Shown: in pieces, positions 1-8,202 of the stretch
Layout of the letters: every line of letters begins with the position of its first letter
Position numbering within the stretch: position 1 is the first letter of the stretch
Assembly (NCBI GenBank): GCA_030431355.1
Contig: JAUIJG010000022.1
Location: 1 to 22,643 of the forward strand
Reading direction: 5' to 3'
Origin: a bacterium
GTDB lineage: Bacteria > Cyanobacteriota > Vampirovibrionia > Obscuribacterales > Obscuribacteraceae
Length of the DNA: 22,643 nt
Program-made: the position numbers and the translations under genes
Notes under the pieces: model-generated
Told to the model about the DNA's origin: nothing
The model's database searches: none
What the model saw: the letters and a program-made list of their open reading frames with translations, nothing else

Positions 1-85
1 TGGTATGCAGTAAAGGGTCTTCAGAAGCCCTGAAAATAGTGGAAATATTCGCTAATTCTTATACAGTCTTTTAACTACAACTCCC

Positions 86-1738
86 TCAATCCCCCAGCGC
101 CTTGCGCACACTCTCCAGCTCAGACTTCGGCACCATGTTACCGGGGGACCGCTCTTTCTCCGTGTCAATCACAGCCACATTCTCACGGATCCAACTAGGA
201 GAGCTTTTGCCACCCAGTTCGGACCAATAGTAGCTCCAGCCGACCACCTTATTGTCCGCACTTATTTTGAAGCACAGCAAGTTGGAGCCGGTGCAGCCGC
301 CGCCCATGCTGTACCGAATGTAAGAGGTGCCGTCTGTTGTTTTTTCATGCGGATATCTGGGGATATTCGGCTTGCCTAGAATATTCATAAGATCTTCTGC
401 CGACATGTTTATGAAATCGTATCGGTTCAACAGTTTAGAAAATAGTCTGGTATCGGGTCTAGTATTCCATCTAGCTAGAACCGTATCCGGTTCAGGTACG
501 GATGCCAGCAACCTATCTTTTCCAAATCTATCCAGTCGAATATTCCTGGGCTTCATCGTCCACTTTCCGGTGGCATCGATGATACCGAACATTTTATTGT
601 CGGTACTTACAATAGATCTGACTTTGCCGCCGGAATCTGAGAAACTTACAGCGTTTCGGAATTTGGGCTCTATAACTGTTTTGCCGTTCTCATCGCAGAA
701 GCCCCATCTTAGTTCATTCGGGGTTTTCCAGGTCTTCTCTTTATTCGTAAAAGCGCATGCTATCGGCATGCCACGCTCTATTGGGGAGTATTGAAGCCTC
801 CGAACCAGCTCGGGAAGTTTTATCACTTTCTTTGATATGGTATCGAACAGTCTGAGCTGCTCACCTTGATACAAAACAAGATAATCGTTTTCTTTTTTCT
901 TGATTGCCGAATATTCAAATGGCAGTATCAAATTTCCTGCCGGGTCTTTCAGTCCGAATTTCTGAGGCAGTGGACGCGGCGGAGTCATTGCTACTACTGT
1001 GAATTTCCCGGCTTTTGTTTCAATATCCCTGGCAGGGTCATGAATCTTTGCGTCGATACCATATTTGATTTCACCATCTCTGGTTAGTATGGCATTGTTT
1101 TTTCCGTCTAATTTGATTGCGCCTTTGTAGAAGCGACCGTTTGTTCTTACCCAATTCGGCAGCTCTTTTACCTTGCTTCCCTTATGATAGAGATAGACTT
1201 TCCTCTTCTTTGATCGTTTATCCCCTATGGATGCCAGATACATATCTTCGCTAAGGTAGCGAATGCGATTGAACTCCACCGGGATCAGGGCATTGCTTTT
1301 TAAGTCTACTACTCCGAACAGCATGGTGTTGGAATCTTGGACGATTCTGTGATCCTTGTCGGTGTATTGAACATAGCGGAATTTCTTATCTAGAGGTCCT
1401 GAGATTAGACCGGCTTGCCTGGCTGCTTCGGTTTTGTCTTCCGGATTTTTTAAAACCTTGCCGTCTCTGTCTACAAGTATGGCTGAGTCTGGAATACTCT
1501 TTTCTCTGCGGATGGAGGGGGATGGTATCATGCCCCTGTAGACGGCTGGCTTTGGTTTGTTCTCGAACAGAAGATATCTGTCTTCTCCCACTTTCTTGAT
1601 TTGTCCGTATTTTATCGGGACTATGACTTTGCCGTCGTAGTCCAGGATGCCTTGCTGTGCGCTCGAAGGCTGGCAGGCAAAGGTCAGCGCTATCATGGGC
1701 GATAAAAGTCCGGTTATAAAATTAAGTCTGAATTGCAT
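86..1738 (-). CDS. Exported WG-repeat protein, copy 1
   Basis: The 550-aa protein starts with a signal peptide (charged MQFR, hydrophobic core, probable cleavage after SSA near residue 27). It then shows WG-type beta repeats in which WG is often FG: KVIVPIKYGQIKKVG near 37, FGVVDLKSNALIPVEF near 140, KFGLKDPAGNLILPFEY near 260, RWGFCDENGKTVIEPKF near 344 and MFGIIDATGKWTMKP near 383. The last 120 residues (DLMNILGKPN, then GGCTGS, ending in VPKSELESVRKALGD) are a separate domain vaguely like the SmpA/BamE fold. WG repeats are known from bacterial surface or secreted proteins, but no reaction can be assigned. It is transcribed away from the helical-repeat gene at 1801 across a 62-bp gap and aligns end to end with 8203-9873. 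The Cys after LTFA is a poor lipobox, so a soluble exported protein is favoured. The ATG lacks a clear Shine-Dalgarno. Confidence 0.85.
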   Translation of the reverse strand: MQFRLNFITGLLSPMIALTFACQPSSAQQGILDYDGKVIVPIKYGQIKKVGEDRYLLFENKPKPAVYRGMIPSPSIRREKSIPDSAILVDRDGKVLKNPEDKTEAARQAGLISGPLDKKFRYVQYTDKDHRIVQDSNTMLFGVVDLKSNALIPVEFNRIRYLSEDMYLASIGDKRSKKRKVYLYHKGSKVKELPNWVRTNGRFYKGAIKLDGKNNAILTRDGEIKYGIDAKIHDPARDIETKAGKFTVVAMTPPRPLPQKFGLKDPAGNLILPFEYSAIKKKENDYLVLYQGEQLRLFDTISKKVIKLPELVRRLQYSPIERGMPIACAFTNKEKTWKTPNELRWGFCDENGKTVIEPKFRNAVSFSDSGGKVRSIVSTDNKMFGIIDATGKWTMKPRNIRLDRFGKDRLLASVPEPDTVLARWNTRPDTRLFSKLLNRYDFINMSAEDLMNILGKPNIPRYPHEKTTDGTSYIRYSMGGGCTGSNLLCFKISADNKVVGWSYYWSELGGKSSPSWIRENVAVIDTEKERSPGNMVPKSELESVRKALGD

Positions 1739-1756
1739 GGCGACCAGATTGGAATT

Positions 1757-1786
1757 TTGAATTACAATGTTAGGTTAGTATAGATC
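1757..1786 (+). promoter_or_regulatory. Promoter-like motif between divergent WG and helical-repeat genes, copy 1
   Basis: On the plus strand TTGAAT (1757-1762) is followed after 16 bp by TATAGAT (1779-1785), placing transcription start close to the AGGAAG at 1791-1796 that serves the GTG at 1801. The stretch 1766-1786 recurs with a single mismatch at 9901-9921 in the other cassette, and both keep a TTG-type -35 at the same distance. Read on the minus strand the same bases give TATACT, a good -10 for the WG gene, so the element may serve both directions. No convincing minus-strand -35 was found. Confidence 0.5.
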
Positions 1787-1800
1787 TTCCAGGAAGATTT

Positions 1801-4800
1801 GTGAGCAAAGCAAGAGTTTTGAACAATCGATTTGCCGCCCTTTGCTGCGCCTGGGCGCTGGCTTGCGGACCGTCCGCTTGGATCTGTGACCATGCGCGGG
1901 TTTACGCTCTGGAGGGAGCTAATTCCGGTGTCTCTGATGATGCTGCCAACAAGACCGCTAATAAGACGGCCAATAAGACTGTTGACAAAATTCTGGAGCA
2001 GGTGGGACTAGTTCCATCCGGTAATGATTTTGAAGCGGTAGAGACCCGAAAGGATCTGCTTTTCCTTTTGACATTGACGGGAGCTAGTCCCGACTATGTG
2101 ATGAAGAGCTTGTCGGCTAGCGACTATTCATCAAGTGATGGGAGTGGCTTAATCCCCTGGTGCAGAGATCATCTGCTTGAGAAGAAGAGTTTTTCAGAGC
2201 AGACCCTGCGCCGAATATTTCCAATGATTTCCGGGCTCAGGAGACATGAGTTTTTTAAGCAGGAAGGAAATTTAAACAAGTTTTTGGAGATAGGCAAGAG
2301 GGTCTCGGCGTTTGAGACGAATGAGCCGCAGTACAAAGAGCAAAAGTATCGGATTCTCAGAGTGCTTTGCGGAAACTTTCCGCATGGCTCGAGAGGGCTC
2401 AAAGTTCTATCTTTAGCCCAGTTTGATGCTGCCCTCGACAGTTCAGGGATTAGTCAGTCCGACCGTAGGAATGCTTTCGTTGGAGTTATTAGCTCCATGT
2501 CGGAGTATCAACACACTAATTCTTCAAAGGAGTCTGCGAGCGGCCCTTTGAACAGTGTTGTTGCCGAAGAGAATTTAGCGGATCTAAAGAGATTTATTCC
2601 CAGGGCTTCCAAGTACGATTATTGCAGAGAAATTGGATTCTCATCATATGTAAACCAGTTGGTGCCGCATTTGATGCGACTGCAGAGTCAGAGCAGTCAG
2701 AGCAGTCAGAACAATCAGAAGAGTAAGAAGAGTCAGAAGATACAAGAGATTCAAGAGAGCGCTTTAGAGTGCATGGAGCTGATAGGTGATACTGCCAAGA
2801 GCGTGACGGTCAATGCCATAGATCTGGTCAAATATAAGTTGCTTTATGGCGTGATGTTGCAGCGGGCCGGGAGACTTAAGCAGGCTCAGAAAGCATTTGA
2901 AGATGCTGACAAGGGATTCTCAGAACCCGAAGGCAATCTGCGAAAGATTTTTGACCGCAAGCCATTTTCGACAGAACTTTTCAAGCTCTTCCAGGCAAAC
3001 TTGCTATATGAAAAAGGGGATGACAAAGCTCTCGCCAAACTGGTGACGGAGTTATTGGCCGCGGCTAATAGAAATGAACACTCTGATAGCAAAGAGGTCG
3101 GTGTGGTGGCAAGTGAGTTGCGAAGACTTTCTCTTATCAGGGCTAAAAAATACAAAGCAGCCGCCGCAGTCAAAGTGGATGATTATCCTTCTTCCCTCAA
3201 TTATCTTAAAGGATACTGGCAAAGGTTGAGGATACCCGACCTCGAATGGGTCTTTCCCGCCGGCAGAGAAGTGGCGAACTCAGACATTGCTCTCTTTGAG
3301 AGGGTAGGTGATCAAGAAGCGCTTACTGCCGCCAAGAAAGCTTTGGAGAACTTGATTCGACCTCCCCGCCCGCTGCTTCGTACAGATTTGTCTGTCAAGA
3401 TTCCTTTTGATACCGGCTTCTACCAAAACCGAGATTCTATGAAGTGGCATTCTGAAGCATATCGCAAGAAGATCTTGGACAGCGATCTCTCTGACAAAGC
3501 CAAAGCTGAGCATCTGTTTTTGCCTCTGAATAAGTTATTTGAGTATGATCTTTTTTGTGAATGTGACAGGCTTTTGGACGAGGCTATTCGTCTTCTGGAA
3601 GAGGGCAGAGGTACGAAGACAGCGGCAGGTGAGAAAGATGAAGCCGGCGAGGAAATTGCAGCAAACCAGAGAGATGCTGCCTCAATATTTTTACGCAGGG
3701 CACTGAATGTGAAGGCTCTGGTCGCAATTAGTAGGGGGGATCTGGATGCCTCCCGGGAGCTGATTGCTAAAGCCGAGGCCGTCAAGGTGCCGGATAATGA
3801 TGAGTCTATTATGGTATCAACTTACCTGGCGGGGAAATTGGCTCTTGCTAATCAAGACTATGCCGGGGCGGAGCAATTGCTCGCGCCATTAGATTCTCAG
3901 GATACGGTCAATGATTCCGAGAGGCATCGGTTTTATAGAAGCAATTGTTTGCTTGATCTTGCTGTCAGCCAGTATCATCAAGGTAAAGTCGAGAAAGCTA
4001 AATTGAGCCTTTTGAAAGGGGCAAAGAAATACCTGCTCCGTACGTTTGCTGTGGGAATACCTGATGCCGAGTATGGTACCATGCTGGCTTTGTGTTTCTT
4101 GCGTGCGGGGCATCCTTCATTGGGCAAGTATACCCTCTTTCAGAGTGTCCGGAATCTCAGGACCACCTCTCCTTCCATGCATGCCAGAGTGCTTTTGAAC
4201 CTGGGCGACTTTGCCGCTTTGGAAGGCAATAAGCTGAGAGCACAGAGGTACTATGGTGCTGGTATCAATGTGCTAAAGGATGCCGAGTCTGTTTCTCCGC
4301 AAGGACTTCTCAAGTCTCCTGTCGGTCTTAGACTGGCTTCTTTATTTGATACCAGTGGATTGCTGGACAACTACATGAGTCATGTGGAGAGTGCCAGGGA
4401 GCGCAACAGCTCAAGTCCGAAGTGGAAAAAAGCTGCGAGAGAAGCGGAGGCGAGGGACTCGGCGTCGGTCAAGAATAGAGAGAGGCTGGAGGAGGCGCAA
4501 AAGAGTTTACGAGCCGCTGAGCTGAGTAAGAAGGCGGTGGATTATTTTGTCTCCCTCCAGAGGGTGGCAGATGGTTACGACTTTTATAGAAGAGACTCAA
4601 GTGGGCATTTGATAAGAGAGCCCGGTAGCCTTAAGAAGGCAATCGCCACAAATAAGAAGGCTTTGGATTTTTACATTGATACCGCCGGGACTTCGAAGTG
4701 GAAAGAGTCACAGATAGAACAGTCTTTTAGAATTCTGAGTAAGCTTCTCGGTCGTATTACCAACTATGAGTTCTATGAATATTTTGGCAAGCTTTTAGAT

Positions 4801-5613
4801 GTCGCCGAGTCGCTCAAAGATGACACCGGAGGCGACTGGACTGGTGCTTGCTATGATTTGATAAATTATGATCGTCCCCTTCCCGAAGACAGAAATACTG
4901 GTGTCAGAACTCCGAAGCCTGATAGGTTGCGCTGCTACCAGATGTGGTTGGATGCTCGAATAAAGTATAGAGGTCCAAAGCATAAGAAGTTGTCACCGCT
5001 ATTGTCCAATTTGGCTGCCTGGACTAAAGAGCCTGAGCAGATTAAGAAGTATACTGAAAGGCGTGTGAATCTTGACGGCATGACACCTGACGATAAGTTT
5101 TTCTGCTATACCACTCTTGCTCAGCGCTACGCGCACTTTGAAATGCCGGATCAATCTGAAGAAGCCTGGAAGCAAGGAGCGGACTTGATACAGTGGCGTT
5201 TTCCAAGACAAGCCGACCATTCTTTTGATTTCTTGTTGCGAGCGTATATGCCCAAGAGATACCGGGTCCAGAGAGATCGTCTTCTGGACGCCATATTTAA
5301 ACATCCGAACAAAAGTATTTTGGAGCGCCTGGACAAGAGCTTCCAGAAGATACTGAGCACCTACCTGAAAGAAGGTAGTGAAGAGGACGCGGTGAGGTTT
5401 GTCGAGAAACGAGTAGCGGCTTCCGACATAGTGCCCGACTCTGATTCGTTGTCAAAGTGGAAGTTGAAGTTGTCCGAACTTTATTTGAAGGTTGGCAGGA
5501 AAGCCGATTCCGACAGGCTATTTGATCGAGTGGTGGCTTCTTATAAGCTTTTGGGTAAATCGACAGACCGACTGGAAAAGCAGAGAAAAAATAGGACGAT
5601 GCAGGCGAAGTAA
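1801..5613 (+). CDS. Very long exported TPR-like helical-repeat protein
   Basis: The 1270-aa protein has a GTG start preceded by AGGAAG. The N-terminus has a hydrophobic signal-peptide-like stretch (about residues 10-37), then a low-complexity NKTANKTANKTV linker. Residues 65-170 form a conserved region (KILEQVGLVPS, RKDLLFLLT, DGSGLIPWCRD) shared with the paralogue at 9945. Most of the rest is alpha-helical with TPR-like A/L/Y-rich hairpins (GRLKQAQKAFEDADKGF near 365, YAGAEQLLAPLDSQ near 687, EGNKLRAQRYYGAGINVLKDA near 806), broken by a Q/S/K-rich insert near 297-318. The C-terminal third (about 910-1270) is absent from the paralogue but resembles the next gene. TPR-like folds mediate protein-protein contacts; a periplasmic or surface scaffold is inferred. 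No catalytic motif is seen. Its divergent partner is the WG-repeat gene; the gene at 5615 follows 1 nt after its stop. Confidence 0.85.
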   Translation: MSKARVLNNRFAALCCAWALACGPSAWICDHARVYALEGANSGVSDDAANKTANKTANKTVDKILEQVGLVPSGNDFEAVETRKDLLFLLTLTGASPDYVMKSLSASDYSSSDGSGLIPWCRDHLLEKKSFSEQTLRRIFPMISGLRRHEFFKQEGNLNKFLEIGKRVSAFETNEPQYKEQKYRILRVLCGNFPHGSRGLKVLSLAQFDAALDSSGISQSDRRNAFVGVISSMSEYQHTNSSKESASGPLNSVVAEENLADLKRFIPRASKYDYCREIGFSSYVNQLVPHLMRLQSQSSQSSQNNQKSKKSQKIQEIQESALECMELIGDTAKSVTVNAIDLVKYKLLYGVMLQRAGRLKQAQKAFEDADKGFSEPEGNLRKIFDRKPFSTELFKLFQANLLYEKGDDKALAKLVTELLAAANRNEHSDSKEVGVVASELRRLSLIRAKKYKAAAAVKVDDYPSSLNYLKGYWQRLRIPDLEWVFPAGREVANSDIALFERVGDQEALTAAKKALENLIRPPRPLLRTDLSVKIPFDTGFYQNRDSMKWHSEAYRKKILDSDLSDKAKAEHLFLPLNKLFEYDLFCECDRLLDEAIRLLEEGRGTKTAAGEKDEAGEEIAANQRDAASIFLRRALNVKALVAISRGDLDASRELIAKAEAVKVPDNDESIMVSTYLAGKLALANQDYAGAEQLLAPLDSQDTVNDSERHRFYRSNCLLDLAVSQYHQGKVEKAKLSLLKGAKKYLLRTFAVGIPDAEYGTMLALCFLRAGHPSLGKYTLFQSVRNLRTTSPSMHARVLLNLGDFAALEGNKLRAQRYYGAGINVLKDAESVSPQGLLKSPVGLRLASLFDTSGLLDNYMSHVESARERNSSSPKWKKAAREAEARDSASVKNRERLEEAQKSLRAAELSKKAVDYFVSLQRVADGYDFYRRDSSGHLIREPGSLKKAIATNKKALDFYIDTAGTSKWKESQIEQSFRILSKLLGRITNYEFYEYFGKLLDVAESLKDDTGGDWTGACYDLINYDRPLPEDRNTGVRTPKPDRLRCYQMWLDARIKYRGPKHKKLSPLLSNLAAWTKEPEQIKKYTERRVNLDGMTPDDKFFCYTTLAQRYAHFEMPDQSEEAWKQGADLIQWRFPRQADHSFDFLLRAYMPKRYRVQRDRLLDAIFKHPNKSILERLDKSFQKILSTYLKEGSEEDAVRFVEKRVAASDIVPDSDSLSKWKLKLSELYLKVGRKADSDRLFDRVVASYKLLGKSTDRLEKQRKNRTMQAK
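1948..1983 (+). repeat. Three 12-bp coding repeats (NKTA/NKTA/NKTV)
   Basis: Three successive 12-bp units encode NKTA, NKTA and NKTV just after the signal peptide of the long helical-repeat protein. The units differ mostly at synonymous third positions, so this is an old or selected amino-acid repeat rather than a fresh slippage product. It probably forms a flexible linker. Confidence 0.6.
2683..2760 (+). repeat. Degenerate 9-bp tandem repeat coding a Q/S/K-rich insert
   Basis: Units of the type AGCAGTCAG are exact at 2692-2700 and 2701-2709, then decay through AACAATCAG, AAGAGTAAG and AAGAGTCAG. They encode a polar QSSQSSQNNQKSKKSQK insert with no counterpart at the same place in the paralogue at 9945. 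This fits an expanded, disordered loop between helical repeats. Confidence 0.6.
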
Positions 5614-5614
5614 G

Positions 5615-6736
5615 GTGATAAGAAGAAGTAACAGTAGAAGTAGATGTGTGTACAACCTTCTAACAGGAGCCCTGGTTCTTGCTACCGGCACCAGTGTCAT
5701 GGATCCTTGCTTACAACCAGTACTTGCTAAAAAATCAAGCTTGTCGAATGAAGAGCGGTTGATTCAGAGGCTGGAGAAGTATAAAGCAAAGCTGTCCGAC
5801 GCGGAGGCGCAGAAAGACGATGATCCCGGAGAATATATAACAGCCTTATACAGGCTCTCCAGTCACTACCAGGGAACCGGCAAGAAAGAGAAGTCGGTCG
5901 AGTTGAGTTTGCGGTTGATCGATTTCTATTTGGAGTGTGATTATCATAAAGTCAAAACGAGGGACGCGCGCAATGTGGTGCGTTCCCTCAATGATGTTAG
6001 AGACTCTATCTCCTCTGAGCAGTTGGAGAGCTATTTGATCGGCTTGCTCACGCGTTACGAGAGCTTAAAGCTACCGGCTAGAGAGTGCTTCTGGCTCGGT
6101 GATGCTTTTCGCCTTTCCGACAAAATTGGAAAGGAGAAAGGGGTGGAGAAGAAGATAGATTTGTCTAAGAAGTGGATAGCGATTCGCAAGCGCCACAGAG
6201 GACCGAAGAGCGAAGATTTGTATATTTTGTTGCTTAGATTGAAAGGGCTTTATAGAATCACCAATGATACCAGACAGTTCAAAGCCATTGATTCAGAGAT
6301 TGCCAATTTAGACTTTCCCCCTTGCAAGAAAGCGGAGCTAAAAGTGGAGAGGGCTTCTCGCCGGGTGGAAGTAGGAGATATCATAGCTGCTCAGAAAGAT
6401 TGGGCTGCCGCATGCAAAATTGTAAGCAATGACTTTTCTAAAGTTGAATTCCATCATATCCTTTCTCTTCTGGACAACTATAGAGAGCGTGGGATGTACC
6501 AGGAAGTAAATGGTGTTCTCGATATCCTTTTCAATAATCCTTCAGAACATCTTTTCGCTGAGCTAGAGCCGATATTAACAAGGATGCTGGATGAATACTA
6601 TGAGTCCGGTAGCCTCGATGCCGCCCGTTCTCTTATTCAAAGACGCATTGCTGCCGGTGCCAAGTTGAGTCCGGCAAATGACCCCTGGCCCTGGAGGGAT
6701 AAGCTTGTTGTGTTTAAGAAAGCGACCGGTGGATAG
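5615..6736 (+). CDS. Exported helical protein resembling the C-terminal third of its upstream neighbour
   Basis: I place the start at GTG 5615, one base after the upstream TAA. This gives 373 aa beginning VIRRSNSRSRC and then a hydrophobic stretch (YNLLTGALVLATGTSVM) with likely cleavage after PVLA, a good signal peptide. The longer in-frame opening back to 5492 lies inside the upstream gene and would bury that signal. The mature part is helical and parallels the end of the 1801 product in the same order: IDFYLECDYHKVKTRDA against LDFYIDTAGTSKWKESQ; IRKRHRGPKSEDLYILLL against ARIKYRGPKHKKLSPLL; and LDILFNNPSEHLFAELEP against LDAIFKHPNKSILERLDK, followed by RIAAG against RVAAS. It therefore looks like a duplicated and separately exported C-terminal module. 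Spacing implies translational coupling with the upstream gene. The function is unknown. Confidence 0.8.
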   Translation: MIRRSNSRSRCVYNLLTGALVLATGTSVMDPCLQPVLAKKSSLSNEERLIQRLEKYKAKLSDAEAQKDDDPGEYITALYRLSSHYQGTGKKEKSVELSLRLIDFYLECDYHKVKTRDARNVVRSLNDVRDSISSEQLESYLIGLLTRYESLKLPARECFWLGDAFRLSDKIGKEKGVEKKIDLSKKWIAIRKRHRGPKSEDLYILLLRLKGLYRITNDTRQFKAIDSEIANLDFPPCKKAELKVERASRRVEVGDIIAAQKDWAAACKIVSNDFSKVEFHHILSLLDNYRERGMYQEVNGVLDILFNNPSEHLFAELEPILTRMLDEYYESGSLDAARSLIQRRIAAGAKLSPANDPWPWRDKLVVFKKATGG

Positions 6737-6756
6737 ACTATCTGCTTTCTCTAAAA

Positions 6757-7143
6757 CTAATGTTTCTTATTAGATTTTGCTTTGGCTTCATCTGCCGGGT
6801 TCAGTCCCGGGCTGATTGCCTCGTCCCGAAGTTCGAACCATTTGAGCAACGCGTCCAGCGCGGGACATAACTCTTGCCCCCAATCTGTCATGCAATACTC
6901 AACTTTGGGTGGGACCTGATGATGAACGATGCGCCTCACAATTCCGTCTGTCTCCAGTTGGCGAAGCTGTTGGATTAGCATCTTCTGGGATATACCGGGA
7001 ATACCGCGCTCCAGATCGGAAAATCGCTTGATGTTGCCACCGAATAAGTTGAACAGAATCAGGAGTTTCCAGCGCCCTTCCACAAACTTGAGGGCTTTTT
7101 CGGCATCCGTGGCTGCAGAGACCGGAGTGTATTGTTTGCGCAT
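6757..7143 (-). CDS. HxlR/DUF24-family winged-helix regulator
   Basis: The 128-aa protein is of typical HxlR length. The family core is clear: FVEGRWKLLIL (residues 20-30), FSDLERGIPGISQKMLIQQL (41-60) forming the recognition helix, RQLETDGIVRR (61-71), the wing with VPPKVEYCMTDWG (78-90), then the ELCPALDALLKWF dimer helix. Many HxlR sensors carry a redox-active Cys near the N-terminus; here that segment (MRKQYTPVSAATDAEK) has none, and the only cysteines are C84 and C93, so the signal may not be N-terminal thiol oxidation. It is divergent from the dehydrogenase at 7342, the usual arrangement for a local regulator of a quinone or aldehyde stress enzyme. The palindrome at 7152-7164 directly before its start suggests autoregulation. 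Confidence 0.9.
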   Translation of the reverse strand: MRKQYTPVSAATDAEKALKFVEGRWKLLILFNLFGGNIKRFSDLERGIPGISQKMLIQQLRQLETDGIVRRIVHHQVPPKVEYCMTDWGQELCPALDALLKWFELRDEAISPGLNPADEAKAKSNKKH

Positions 7144-7151
7144 ACTTTTAG

Positions 7152-7164
7152 GTAAGTACCTTAC
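7152..7164. promoter_or_regulatory. Candidate HxlR operator GTAAG-N3-CTTAC
   Basis: GTAAG (7152-7156) and CTTAC (7160-7164) are perfect inverted 5-bp arms around TAC, only 8 bp upstream of the regulator's ATG. Inverted sites of the GTAAG/CTTAC type are known for DUF24/HxlR repressors. A weak minus-strand promoter (TTGTTC, 17 bp, TAAGGT) would overlap it, consistent with self-repression. No second copy was seen near the dehydrogenase start. Confidence 0.45.
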
Positions 7165-7341
7165 TTTTTTGTGCGTTCTTGAACAAACGAGACTAGCGGG
7201 ATAACATTAGAGCATAGATTCGGAAAAGTCAAAGCCAGTGCAGGAAGGAGCCGATGTTATGCAAGACTCTATGCTTCAGACTATGAGAGCTTTGTTCATT
7301 TCGGATAGGTCAGACGATACCCAGGTAATGGAGATCACGCC

Positions 7342-8124
7342 ATGAGCCTCGATCTTGAAATTAAGAGTAGCCGCGCTCTTGTCACTGGTGGCACAAAAGG
7401 TATAGGTGCTGCGGTTGTGAAGGTTCTACACGAGCAAGGTGTAAAAGTAATCACCACCGCGCGTTCGGTACCAGATTCCTTGCCGGAAGGTGTTCAATTT
7501 GTTGCTGGCGACCTCTCCACAGCCGAAGGTTGCGCAGTCATTGTAGACGCTGTCAAAAAACAGTTCGGAGGTGTCGACTTCATCATCAATGTGTTTGGCG
7601 GGTCCAGCGCGCCAGCGGGTGGCTTTGCTGTCCTTGACGATAGCGTATGGCTTGAGGAGCTGAATCAAAACTTGATGTCCGCTGTTCGTATCGACCGCGC
7701 GCTGCTGCCCGGAATGCTTGAGCAGGGGTCCGGTGTTATCATTCATGTCTCATCTATTCAGCGTGAGTTTCCGTTGCCTGAGTCAACTACGGCTTATGCT
7801 GCTGCTAAAGCGGCTCTTTCGACATACAGTAAGAGTCTCTCCAAAGAAGTTGCGCCTAAGGGCGTCCGCGTTGTGCGTGTCTCTCCAGGCTGGGTGGAGA
7901 CCGAGGCTTCAGTAAGTCTTGCGGAGCGGCTCGCGAAGGAGGCAAACACCGACTATGAGGGTGGCAAGGCGATAATCATGAATAGCCTGGGAGGCATCCC
8001 GCTTGGGCGTCCGGCAAAGCCAAAAGAAGTGGCGGACCTTATTGCCTTCCTCGTTTCGCCCCTTTCCGGGAGTATTACTGGCACCGAATATGTAATCGAC
8101 GGCGGGACTGTTCCGACTGTGTGA
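7342..8124 (+). CDS. Short-chain dehydrogenase/reductase (SDR)
   Basis: The 260-aa protein has the full classical SDR signature: TGGTKGIG nucleotide loop (15-22), GDL (56-58), NVFGG (83-87), a helix-4 Asn (N108 or N110), catalytic Ser 137/138 in HVSSIQ, Y152-x3-K156 in YAAAK, the SPGWVET turn (181-187) and the terminal IDGGTVPTV. Arg 41 at the end of beta-2 (TTARS) suggests NADP(H) preference (inference). The substrate cannot be read from sequence; SDRs beside HxlR regulators commonly handle reactive carbonyls or quinones. ATG 7342 has GGAG at 7330-7333, 8 nt upstream. Transcription is divergent from the HxlR gene across about 200 bp and ends at a hairpin before the convergent WG gene. Confidence 0.95.
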   Translation: MSLDLEIKSSRALVTGGTKGIGAAVVKVLHEQGVKVITTARSVPDSLPEGVQFVAGDLSTAEGCAVIVDAVKKQFGGVDFIINVFGGSSAPAGGFAVLDDSVWLEELNQNLMSAVRIDRALLPGMLEQGSGVIIHVSSIQREFPLPESTTAYAAAKAALSTYSKSLSKEVAPKGVRVVRVSPGWVETEASVSLAERLAKEANTDYEGGKAIIMNSLGGIPLGRPAKPKEVADLIAFLVSPLSGSITGTEYVIDGGTVPTV

Positions 8125-8156
8125 GGATGATCAATAGTTGCAACTGTGGTCATCCT
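8124..8156 (+). terminator. Hairpin at the end of the dehydrogenase gene
   Basis: AGGATGATCA (8124-8133) pairs with TGGTCATCCT (8147-8156) in a 10-bp stem with one G-T pair and a 13-nt loop. The following GTTTGTGTTCTG is T-rich but not a clean T-run, so intrinsic termination is plausible rather than certain. It lies between convergent genes. Confidence 0.5.
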
Positions 8157-8202
8157 GTTTGTGTTCTGCTAGAGATTTGAAGGTAGTGCTGCTGTTCACA
8201 CT

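Noticed and set aside
5..30. AGGG...CCCT inverted repeat just after the WG gene as a terminator
   Set aside because: The stem is only about five pairs and is followed on the minus strand by a three-T run, too weak to call.
86..1738. Lipoprotein signal in the WG-repeat protein (Cys after LTFA)
   Set aside because: Phe at -2 and Thr at -3 do not fit a lipobox, and a normal cleavage site follows at SSA.
1948..2760. Short direct repeats considered as CRISPR or mobile-element ends
   Set aside because: They are 9- and 12-bp in-frame coding repeats with no spacers, terminal inverted repeats or transposase nearby. No CRISPR array, insertion sequence, tRNA or rRNA was recognised anywhere in the window.
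3420..3785. A 121-codon minus-strand open frame inside the giant helical-repeat gene
   Set aside because: Its Ser/Ala/Arg-rich composition is the mirror of Glu/Lys/Ala-rich coding sequence; the sense frame is supported by its paralogue.
5492..5614. Upstream extension of the 5615 gene to TTG 5492
   Set aside because: It would overlap the preceding gene by 122 nt and place about 40 residues before an otherwise good signal peptide.
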